Positions 8,551-15,919 of a stretch of 36,044 nt of DNA are shown in pieces. The translations under genes and the position numbers were made by a program. The notes under the pieces were generated by a model that had not been told where the DNA came from, searched no databases, and saw only the letters and a program-made list of their open reading frames with translations. The number at the start of each line of letters is the position of its first letter. The first letter of the stretch is position 1. The stretch is from Planctomycetota bacterium (lineage in GTDB: Bacteria; Planctomycetota; UBA1135), in contig JAPYTC010000002.1 in the NCBI GenBank assembly GCA_029941685.1, positions 1-36,044 on the forward strand, written 5' to 3'.

Positions 8551-10134
8551 TTATTGCTGCTGAAATTCTGGGGAACCTAGTAACATGCCGACCAATGTTG
8601 GTGCAGCTTTATAAAAGTCAGGGGTTTTTGTTTTCTCTAAATACTCTGACGTGACCGTGGTCAAGGCCGCGCGAGTACGGCCTCCGGCGCCACCAGGTAT
8701 CACCATTTTGGTCAAATGATGCTGCCACAATCGTGGCGACGAATCGGTTGGCACTTGTTGATAGAATGCGTCAGAAACTTTCACACCGCGAATTTTGCCG
8801 CCGACCAAATCTGTAGCAAACTGCCAGCGCAACGCCATAACACCCGGATCAAGCCACGCCTCGGCCACATCGTAATATCCCGTTGGGTCGTCACAATGGT
8901 AAATTGGCTGCCCCATGTCTTTTAGATAATTCTCTAAGCCGCGCAACGATGTGATCTCGGCAGCAGTAACCCGCAACGCACTGATAATGAACTCGAAAGG
9001 TGTCTTAAACTTGTTACGGTAGTTCTCGCGCGCGAAAAACAATTCGCTGCCGATGATCTCTCGCACCATCGCAGTGATGTCGCCATCTGTTTTGCGGTAA
9101 ACCTTTGCTACTTTCGTTACTAACTTTTCATCCGGCACGTCCGCAACCAAGTAGCGCACCATCTTCATTGCAATAAATTCTGACGTGCCTTTATGCTTGC
9201 CAAGAATCTCAAGCACTTCACGCCCTTGCCCGTTGTCGCCAGTCTCATCTTCGTGAATGTTTTTCCCAAGCACCCTGAAATTTCCTTCAACGTGCATCTT
9301 ACTATCAAACTTATACTCGTGACTGCCACTTCTCCCACCATCGAATGTCCAGCCCGTCAGTACATTCGCCACTGCGATTACATCATTTTGGCTGTAATAA
9401 TTATCAACGCCCAAAGTGTGCAGTTCGAGCAATTCACGCGCATAGTTTTCATTTAATCCGCGCTGCGTTGCCAAGCTGACCGCCTCAGCAGCCTGTGTTT
9501 TTGAACCCGTCTTACGCTTGGCGCGCCGCTCAATTGCTTGAAGCTCTTGCTTTGATGGTGGACGCCGTGACAAATGGTTGTCGAGGTAATTCAGCATCGC
9601 CGGATGCGTGGCCGCGTCACTTAACATCGTCGGAAAGTCTTTCCATACGTTATCGCGTATCACCTCGCGCTCATAATCATTTATTTGCGAAAAGATTTGT
9701 CGACCCTTAGTGAAACTAACATTGAAATGGTTGCGCCAAAAATCAATCATGACCTCGCTGGCCTGTCGCTCTGACAATACCGCGCGTAAAGCCACCGCCT
9801 GCATCAATTCGCCCATCGGCAGCCGCTGCAATCTTCGCGACGCCTTCCTTTCTTCTTCGGTAGCATCACGGCCGGCATTGTTGCTAGATATAAACTCTGA
9901 ACACTCGGCGACACTTAAATCAAGAGTTTCAAATTCAGCAATCCGCTCTTTCAAATCTGGATTTTCCGAGGGCTTTACCTGCAGCTGTTCGTTTAGCCAG
10001 GCATCAATACCTGTATTCAAAACCTTGTCAACATCTCCGGGGCGGGCGCCGAAGGCTAATCGAGAAAACAAATGTGAGACTTTCTCGCGCTGCGAGAGCG
10101 GTTCAAGTTTAGATTTAGTAGTTGGTGATTTCAT
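8551..10134 (-). CDS. DUF1800 family protein
   Basis: The 527-residue protein carries DUF1800 hallmarks: 'HLFSRLAFGARPGDVDKVL' near the N-terminus, 'MIDFWRNHFNVS' and 'NENYARELLELHTLGVD', 'VANVLTGWTF', and the C-terminal 'PTGYYDVAEAWLDPG' and 'LLGSPEFQQQ'. DUF1800 proteins are nearly always encoded just upstream of DUF1501 proteins, and here the gap is four bases. Function is unknown, but a joint role at the cell surface or in handling an extracellular polymer has been considered for this pair. No signal peptide is obvious in the first 30 residues. The 40 bases upstream (10135-10174) separate it from the lipoprotein gene and show no clear terminator or promoter. Confidence 0.93.
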   Translation of the reverse strand: MKSPTTKSKLEPLSQREKVSHLFSRLAFGARPGDVDKVLNTGIDAWLNEQLQVKPSENPDLKERIAEFETLDLSVAECSEFISSNNAGRDATEEERKASRRLQRLPMGELMQAVALRAVLSERQASEVMIDFWRNHFNVSFTKGRQIFSQINDYEREVIRDNVWKDFPTMLSDAATHPAMLNYLDNHLSRRPPSKQELQAIERRAKRKTGSKTQAAEAVSLATQRGLNENYARELLELHTLGVDNYYSQNDVIAVANVLTGWTFDGGRSGSHEYKFDSKMHVEGNFRVLGKNIHEDETGDNGQGREVLEILGKHKGTSEFIAMKMVRYLVADVPDEKLVTKVAKVYRKTDGDITAMVREIIGSELFFARENYRNKFKTPFEFIISALRVTAAEITSLRGLENYLKDMGQPIYHCDDPTGYYDVAEAWLDPGVMALRWQFATDLVGGKIRGVKVSDAFYQQVPTDSSPRLWQHHLTKMVIPGGAGGRTRAALTTVTSEYLEKTKTPDFYKAAPTLVGMLLGSPEFQQQ

Positions 10135-10174
10135 GCCAGTATTATTCTAATCAACAAGACCCTATAGAAAGCGA

Positions 10175-10636
10175 CTAGTTGCGCCAAATACCCTCGCCTT
10201 TGCCGTTTTCCAGTGGTCGCCATTGATAATCAACGAAATCTTCAAATGGCCGTAAAGGCAAGCTGCGGATCTCAACTAGTGGCTCTGTGCGCACATAACC
10301 GACGCTTAAGCCGTTTTGTGCATCAACCTGCCACTTTGCCAACAAAACAAGATAGCTCGATCTCTCGACTCGCCAATGCAGAGTTTGCCATTCGCCGTCT
10401 ACTCCGTAAACCGGCACCGAAGAAAACGCCACATTTTCGGACGGCCCGACATAGCGCGTTTCGATTCGCGCCTTATCTTGATTGTAAACATAGAGCAAAG
10501 TGTAAGGTGCATGGTGACCCATATCCCATTGCTGCGCATTCAATCCGTACTGACGGTTGCCGTCCATGAGTTTGAGGCTAGGCTGTGTCGCGCAACTAGC
10601 CAACGAAGCCAAAACCAACAAACTGATTTTTACCAT
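10175..10636 (-). CDS. Small hypothetical lipoprotein
   Basis: I do not recognise the 153-residue product. Its N-terminus, MVKISLLVLASLASC, has a basic residue, a short hydrophobic core and a lipobox (LASC, Cys at residue 15), so it is probably lipidated and membrane-anchored. The mature part is rich in Trp, Tyr and predicted beta strands ('APYTLLYVYNQDKARIETRYV', then 'WQTLHWRVERSSYLVLLAKW') and ends in 'GEGIWRN'. The ATG at 10636 overlaps the end of the hydroxyacyl-CoA dehydrogenase gene by 7 bases. An AAGG about ten bases upstream of the ATG is one of the few Shine-Dalgarno-like sequences in the window. Confidence 0.75.
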   Translation of the reverse strand: MVKISLLVLASLASCATQPSLKLMDGNRQYGLNAQQWDMGHHAPYTLLYVYNQDKARIETRYVGPSENVAFSSVPVYGVDGEWQTLHWRVERSSYLVLLAKWQVDAQNGLSVGYVRTEPLVEIRSLPLRPFEDFVDYQWRPLENGKGEGIWRN

Positions 10637-11499
10637 TTATAAAAACCTTCGCCGCTCTTTTTGCCTAACTTGCCCTCAGCCACCATGTCACGCAACAATT
10701 GTGGCGGCGCGAAACGGTCGCCTAATTTTTCGCATAAGTATTCGGCAATGCCAAGACGCACGTCTAAGCCAACCAAATCGGTCAGTCGCAACGGACCCAT
10801 TGGATGTCGGTAACCCAGCTCCATGGCCTTGTCGATATCGGCAGCGCTGGCAACTCCCGCTTCGACCATGCGCATTGCTTCGAGTCCGATGCAAACCCCT
10901 AAACGCGACGAAGCAAAACCAGGAGCGTCTTGCACAACGATGGGCTCTTTACCCAAACGCTTACTTAGCTCGACAGCAAGTTCAATGTTTGCTTCGCTAG
11001 TTTGTTCACCAACCACCACTTCGAGTAACGCCATCAACGGTACAGGGTTGAAAAAATGCATGCCGATAAAACGTTGTGGGCAGCACATGCTTGATGCAAT
11101 TTTACTAATCGACAACGAGGACGTGTTGCTGGCGATCAGACAGTCGTTGTTAACGGCATCTTCAATTTGTGCCATAACCGATTGCTTCAATTCTAATTTT
11201 TCAGGAATCGCCTCGACCACCAACTGTGCATCAGCACAGCTTGCCGCCAAATCAGTTGAGGTGCTTATCAACGCTAACGCAGCCTTAGTTTCGTCAAGGC
11301 TAGCCTTGCCTTTTTCAACTGCCTTAGACAACATACGTTCGATGTTTGCCATGCCTGCAGCCACAGCTTGCTCGTTGATGTCAAACAACACCACCTGCAT
11401 GCCAGCCTGCGCGCAAACTTGTGCAATGCCATTGCCCATAGTGCCCGCGCCTAAAACTACGGCGCGAGAAATGGATTGTGCGGATGAAGAGTCGCTCAT
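10630..11499 (-). CDS. 3-hydroxyacyl-CoA (3-hydroxybutyryl-CoA) dehydrogenase
   Basis: This NAD-dependent cytoplasmic enzyme oxidises (S)-3-hydroxyacyl-CoA to 3-oxoacyl-CoA, or runs in reverse. The 289 residues match the stand-alone Hbd/PaaH type. The Rossmann motif GAGTMGNGIAQVCA is at residues 17-30, 'EAIPEKLELK' follows, 'SNTSSLSI' carries the catalytic-region Ser and Asn, and 'GMHFFNPVPLM' has the catalytic His near residue 148. The C-terminal helical domain has 'MGPLRLTDLVGLD' and ends 'KSGEGFYKW', as usual for the family. It lies between the STT3-like gene (4-base gap) and the lipoprotein gene (7-base overlap). Chain-length preference cannot be read from sequence, and no other beta-oxidation gene is nearby. 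Confidence 0.92.
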   Translation of the reverse strand: MSDSSSAQSISRAVVLGAGTMGNGIAQVCAQAGMQVVLFDINEQAVAAGMANIERMLSKAVEKGKASLDETKAALALISTSTDLAASCADAQLVVEAIPEKLELKQSVMAQIEDAVNNDCLIASNTSSLSISKIASSMCCPQRFIGMHFFNPVPLMALLEVVVGEQTSEANIELAVELSKRLGKEPIVVQDAPGFASSRLGVCIGLEAMRMVEAGVASAADIDKAMELGYRHPMGPLRLTDLVGLDVRLGIAEYLCEKLGDRFAPPQLLRDMVAEGKLGKKSGEGFYKW

Positions 11500-11503
11500 G
11501 TCG

Positions 11504-13711
11504 CTATTTTAAACGCACCGTTTCGCCATTCAGCACTTGAGCCTCATCCAATTCAAAAACATGGACGCCTTCTGGTGTGCGGCATCTAATCTCTGTAACC
11601 ATCGCCTCGCCATTTTCACCTGAGCAATAAGGTATACGCGCACTAAACTGACCACTAGCGTCACTGAATGCATGAGCCGTCCATTGTTGATTAGCAACGA
11701 ACTGTTCGCCGTTAACGAGAAATACAAAGTCAACCGTGAAATCTACTGCTGAATTCGGCAGTGTGCTGCCAACAACATTGGCGCCTGCTACGTATTCCCA
11801 GATGCGTCCTACCGAAGTTTGACCGCCGAGCTGTTCACCAACTGCAACAATTGTTGGCGACATATAAACCAATCGCAAAAACGCAATACTTGATGCCGGC
11901 CCGTGGGCGCCATCAGCATCGCCAAAATTATATACCTGTGCCGCCATTGTTTGAAACCATTTAGGTAACAACCGCACACCGGCACCTTTGACCACCGACC
12001 GGTAATCCTTTACATCAGCGCCAATGCGTTGCGCATGCGAGGCGAGCAAATCGGGTAGTCGTGATGTAACAACAACATACTGCACCTTACGCTCTCGCAA
12101 AATATTTTCAGCTACAGCTAAATCATCGGTCATGAAAAACCTTGCCGGATCAATAAAACTATCACGGCCGATATAAGACCCGAAGTTAGTCGCAATACTT
12201 GGACGCTTCGCCACCCACTCAATCGTGTGGCCGAAATCCCAGGCTGCGAGCACCGAACGCTCGGCGGGTTTTTGCCGTCCTATCCATTCGAATAAATCGT
12301 GTTCGGCACCAGTCACTTCGTCGTAGCCATGGTTCTGATATGCCTCGATTGAATATTTCACGCCCTGAAATTGCGCCGCCACGATGAAGCAAGCGGCTAA
12401 GGCGACTTGAACCGGCCACTTTGCTTTCGTCTTGGACAATAAGTAGCAAACACTAACCGCGACCACCACCGCCAATGGCGCAGCGAGAGCGTCAGCGAAA
12501 CGACGTTGCGCACAGGCCTGCAGCAGCAACGGTACTAAAGCAATCAACCATGGCAGCAACACTGGAGTAGCGAATTTGTTTTTGCGCCATGCCAGCCAAT
12601 AACTAAACGGCAATACTAATACCGACCACCCTATCCACACGCCAAATCCTGTTGACTGTGTCGATCCATTACCAATGAGCGGTGCTGACTCGGCGATACC
12701 TGACATGAATTCATCAACGCGCGACACCCAAGCAAAGCCCTCGAGTATCCCTGATGCTAGTGGCAGACCAAAAGCAAAAATCACTGCGACGAAAACGGCA
12801 CCACTCGCCAACACGTAGTGCATGTATTTTCGCGACGCCTTTTGGCTACGTGACCCCCACAGAGGTAGTGGCAGCAGCACTCCGAGCGCCAGCCACAGCA
12901 AATGAAAGTATGACAAGTTGATTACCATCCATGGGTAATCCTCAATCCATGGCGATTGCAGAATCGCCGGCAGCAACACTATCAAGGCCGCTAGGTGAAA
13001 AAGACTGACAAATAACGCGACTTGACGATTGAAGTAATTGTAAAGCCACCACAAACACAGTAACTGCAGCGGCAATAAATACATTAATGCACCGACCCAA
13101 ACGCCGAGCATCAAACCAGCAGCAGCACCCGATGCCACCGCTGACAGAATGCAGAAACGTAAACTAGAAAAACCGCCGAAACGTGATGGAAAGCTAAACC
13201 CACACAATATGAAACAGTTGAGCAACGAAACCAAAGCGTGATGATCGGCAACACCAATCGAGCCATAATGCATCGAGCCATAATGGAAAGCGTGCAGTAA
13301 ACCAGCCACTAAAGCAGCGCCACGACCCATGACCATCCATGCGGCTAAAGCAACCAAGATAGAAGTGAGCACCGAGAAGTACAGCGCTAACGACCCCATC
13401 TGCATTTCGATGTCGTCGTCGTTATCACCGACTAAAACATCTGCCACCATCGTGTAATAAGGTGGCCATGGAATAATCGCGCCATGAGGGTAGTTCAAAA
13501 AATCATCCCGCGCGGACGGCATGCCATCTGCTTTGCGATATTCACTTAACCGCCGCATGTGATAAAGACCGTCGCTATCTAAACTGTGCCACTGCGCGCT
13601 ATTCGCCGAATCAGCATTGTAGGCTGGCATGCCAACTCGCATCGTATGCGAAACATAAGCCACCAAAAGTAAAGCGGCTATCATCAACCATGGCGCGAGT
13701 TTTTCTTTCAT
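11504..13711 (-). CDS. STT3/PglB/AglB-family oligosaccharyltransferase
   Basis: STT3 proteins transfer a lipid-linked glycan to protein Asn residues on the outer face of the cytoplasmic membrane. The 735-residue protein has about 12 hydrophobic segments to residue 450 and a C-terminal domain outside the membrane. Family sites can be lined up: the first acidic motif in loop 1, HSLDSDGLYHMRR (D45/D47); 'PWPPYYT'; 'GVADHHALVSL' (D156, H157, H158), corresponding to the second acidic motif; 'IAESAPL' (E341), corresponding to the TIxE/VAExQP Glu; 'AQRRFADAL'; and 'LAAWDFGHTIEW' (residues 488-499) in the position of the sequon-binding WWDYG motif, here AWDFG. The start ATG is one base after the DUF5916 stop. 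A PMT-type glycosyltransferase is less likely because the DHH, AES and WDFG landmarks are all present in order. The glycan and its biosynthesis genes are not in the window. Confidence 0.85.
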   Translation of the reverse strand: MKEKLAPWLMIAALLLVAYVSHTMRVGMPAYNADSANSAQWHSLDSDGLYHMRRLSEYRKADGMPSARDDFLNYPHGAIIPWPPYYTMVADVLVGDNDDDIEMQMGSLALYFSVLTSILVALAAWMVMGRGAALVAGLLHAFHYGSMHYGSIGVADHHALVSLLNCFILCGFSFPSRFGGFSSLRFCILSAVASGAAAGLMLGVWVGALMYLLPLQLLCLWWLYNYFNRQVALFVSLFHLAALIVLLPAILQSPWIEDYPWMVINLSYFHLLWLALGVLLPLPLWGSRSQKASRKYMHYVLASGAVFVAVIFAFGLPLASGILEGFAWVSRVDEFMSGIAESAPLIGNGSTQSTGFGVWIGWSVLVLPFSYWLAWRKNKFATPVLLPWLIALVPLLLQACAQRRFADALAAPLAVVVAVSVCYLLSKTKAKWPVQVALAACFIVAAQFQGVKYSIEAYQNHGYDEVTGAEHDLFEWIGRQKPAERSVLAAWDFGHTIEWVAKRPSIATNFGSYIGRDSFIDPARFFMTDDLAVAENILRERKVQYVVVTSRLPDLLASHAQRIGADVKDYRSVVKGAGVRLLPKWFQTMAAQVYNFGDADGAHGPASSIAFLRLVYMSPTIVAVGEQLGGQTSVGRIWEYVAGANVVGSTLPNSAVDFTVDFVFLVNGEQFVANQQWTAHAFSDASGQFSARIPYCSGENGEAMVTEIRCRTPEGVHVFELDEAQVLNGETVRLK

Positions 13712-13712
13712 T

Positions 13713-15887
13713 CTAAAAACGCAGCGCGTAAACCACCTTTAGTGTGAAGTCGTGCTGCGTGGGTACAATCATACGGTTAGCCAATTCTTCCCAACCACTG
13801 TCAACGACAAAAAATAATTCGCGGCCGTCTTTAAGAATATACTTCAAGCGTGACTGAACACCCAATGTATCGCTTTGATTGTCGGCCTGCAATAAGGTGC
13901 CCCAGGACATTTGTGGTCCGAAAGAACAATCTACTGACAAGCTTTGAATCCGCGTAGTGAAATCGCCTACGGGCAAGTGACCGCGATTCTCACCGTACGA
14001 TAGTTTCACTTTCGTTGAAGATGACGGTCGATAAGTCAAAGATGTGTTCAACTTAACAATGTTGCCATCATAATATTCGCCGCCCGACAGGTAGGTACCC
14101 GACGACCATGTTTCGCGCGACGATGTAGCGTACTTCAACATATGTTCCATCCAGGAATAGTCGCCGGCTAACATGGTGACGCCATTTGCTATCTCGTAAT
14201 CAGTGGCTGGTCGGTCACGCATAACTTTAGTGTGAAACTTAACGCTAGAGCCGTCCTGAAATTCAGCACCGAACAATCCCAGGCGCAAAGTCGAACTAAT
14301 CAAATCACCGCTAAGGTCGGTCCATAATTCTGGTGCAATCATGAAATCATATTGACGCACGGTTGAATTACTTGGCAGCGGCTTCCATTTCACAAGGGCT
14401 TTGGTCATCATTTCGCCGGGACGCCGAACATATCCCATCGCTGGCAAAAAGTCTGGCTGGGTTGCGATATTTGCGAGGGAGAACTCCCATTCGCTTTGAG
14501 TAAAAGCTGCTTGCAAGCCGAAACCTAGACCACGGAGACCGCTGTCTTCGTCGGAGCTTTGCACTACGAATGTGTTCAATGAAAAGTTAGCATCGAACAC
14601 ATCGGCAACGGAGAAATGGTAATCGATGCCGCCGACTGAGTTAGAACCCAAACTACTTGGATTTCCTGAAGTGAACAACGCCCCCAAACTAGATGACTTG
14701 GATAAATGATATGACGGTCGGAAAACGAACAAGTCTCCCCCCGGAACTCCTAGTGACAACGCATCGCTGGTGCGCACCGCTAAAGCTCCGATATCGAAAG
14801 GTCCGGTGCGCCCGGCCATGCGCACACCGTAATCAATGCCCACTGGTTGCCCACCAGACAGTCCGATGCTACGACTGAAAAAGGGCAACAGGTTTTTGCT
14901 GCCGCGGTCGCCCCAAGCCGATTGCTCGCCGAACTCAAACAAATTGCTGTCTTGCAAAAAGAAGTCGCGTTTTTCGGGATAGAATGTTGGGAAACGCGAC
15001 AGATTAACTTTGCGATCATCAACTTCGGTTTCGGCGAAGTCAGTATTAAAAGTGAGCGAAGACTTTAATGCCGGAGTAATAGACCAATGGAACTCGCCAC
15101 CAATATCGCCAAACACATCTTCGGTGCCCGCGTGCTGATCAACTCGCTTCACTTTAAAATAGGGACGAAATTCAATGCCGAGACCCTGGCTCAATCCAGA
15201 AAAACCGCTCAATTCTCCGGCAGTAGATACGTTGCCCAAGAACAATTCACGCCGTGGCGATGCCCAACGATACTGAGCACGGGTCGAACCACGATAGCGC
15301 TGGAAATTAACTCCCCAAGTACTGTTGTCTCCACTACTTAGCGTGGAAAACGGGATTGCCATTTCACACACCCATTTCTCGGCATGAACCTTCGACACTC
15401 CTTCCCAGAAACCGTTCCATGGCTTATTGAAGCGCCGCCCGTTTTCGCTAATTAAGGCATCGCCGCGTGATCCAGCCGCAGACATCTGAAAGAAATAGGC
15501 TGACTGCTTGTTATTAAAGGTATCAAGCACAAACTCGATGCGGTCGTCGTCGCTTAAAAACGCGTCGCGCGACACATTTTGCAACACCATCTCACCCACG
15601 TTATCTTCGAAGCACTCAAACGCAATATACAAAAATTCGTGGTCACGCGCCAAATAGCAGACTGTGCGTTGTGCAGCAGGACGCCCTTGCTTAGGTTTAA
15701 CCTCGGTGAAGTCGTCAATCTTTGCTGCTTGTTGCCACACTTCATCATCAAGAAACCCGTCAAGCAATGGTGATTGCTGCACAACCGTAATTTGCAATTG
15801 CTTCACTGGCGCAACAGCAGAATCTTGAGCGGTGATTGGCCCTAATATCGCAAAAGAGCAAATGATGGCTGACGTTACATGAAACAT
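13713..15887 (-). CDS. DUF5916 outer-membrane protein with N-terminal CBM9-like domain
   Basis: Started at the ATG at 15887, the 724-residue product begins with a signal peptide (MFHVTSAIICSFAILGPITAQ). A TTG ten codons upstream also lies in frame but makes a poorer signal. Residues about 30-220 form a carbohydrate-binding-module-9-like domain ('PLLDGFLDDEVWQQAAKI', 'FLYIAFECFED', 'DDRIEFVLDTFNN', 'WVCEMAIPFSTL'). The remainder is a DUF5916 beta-barrel with the typical 'FPTFYPEKRDFFLQ' and alternating strands, ending in 'VVYALRF'. The terminal Phe is the usual signal for outer-membrane barrel assembly. Function of DUF5916 is not established; glycan binding is plausible. It is the first gene of the minus-strand run that continues with the STT3-like gene. 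Confidence 0.88.
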   Translation of the reverse strand: MFHVTSAIICSFAILGPITAQDSAVAPVKQLQITVVQQSPLLDGFLDDEVWQQAAKIDDFTEVKPKQGRPAAQRTVCYLARDHEFLYIAFECFEDNVGEMVLQNVSRDAFLSDDDRIEFVLDTFNNKQSAYFFQMSAAGSRGDALISENGRRFNKPWNGFWEGVSKVHAEKWVCEMAIPFSTLSSGDNSTWGVNFQRYRGSTRAQYRWASPRRELFLGNVSTAGELSGFSGLSQGLGIEFRPYFKVKRVDQHAGTEDVFGDIGGEFHWSITPALKSSLTFNTDFAETEVDDRKVNLSRFPTFYPEKRDFFLQDSNLFEFGEQSAWGDRGSKNLLPFFSRSIGLSGGQPVGIDYGVRMAGRTGPFDIGALAVRTSDALSLGVPGGDLFVFRPSYHLSKSSSLGALFTSGNPSSLGSNSVGGIDYHFSVADVFDANFSLNTFVVQSSDEDSGLRGLGFGLQAAFTQSEWEFSLANIATQPDFLPAMGYVRRPGEMMTKALVKWKPLPSNSTVRQYDFMIAPELWTDLSGDLISSTLRLGLFGAEFQDGSSVKFHTKVMRDRPATDYEIANGVTMLAGDYSWMEHMLKYATSSRETWSSGTYLSGGEYYDGNIVKLNTSLTYRPSSSTKVKLSYGENRGHLPVGDFTTRIQSLSVDCSFGPQMSWGTLLQADNQSDTLGVQSRLKYILKDGRELFFVVDSGWEELANRMIVPTQHDFTLKVVYALRF

Positions 15888-15919
15888 TAGGCGGATAGAA
15901 TAAACTATCCATACCAAGA
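15888..15919. promoter_or_regulatory. 32-base divergent intergenic region with two close -10-like boxes
   Basis: This is the whole gap between the divergent starts at 15887 (minus) and 15920 (plus). On the minus strand TATTCT (15897-15902) lies 9 bases before the DUF5916 ATG. On the plus strand TATCCA (15906-15911) lies 8 bases before the ATG at 15920. The two hexamers are four bases apart on opposite strands, so their -35 regions would fall in each other's coding sequence and the two promoters could not be occupied together. No Shine-Dalgarno sequence is present on either side. Confidence 0.35.

Noticed and set aside
11504-13711. PMT/ArnT-type glycosyltransferase
   Set aside because: The ordered STT3 landmarks (DSD, ADHH, AES, WDFG) fit an oligosaccharyltransferase better.
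15888-15917. TTG start for the DUF5916 protein
   Set aside because: It would leave only 2 bases to the divergent gene and add a less typical N-terminus, while the ATG at 15887 gives a clean signal peptide.
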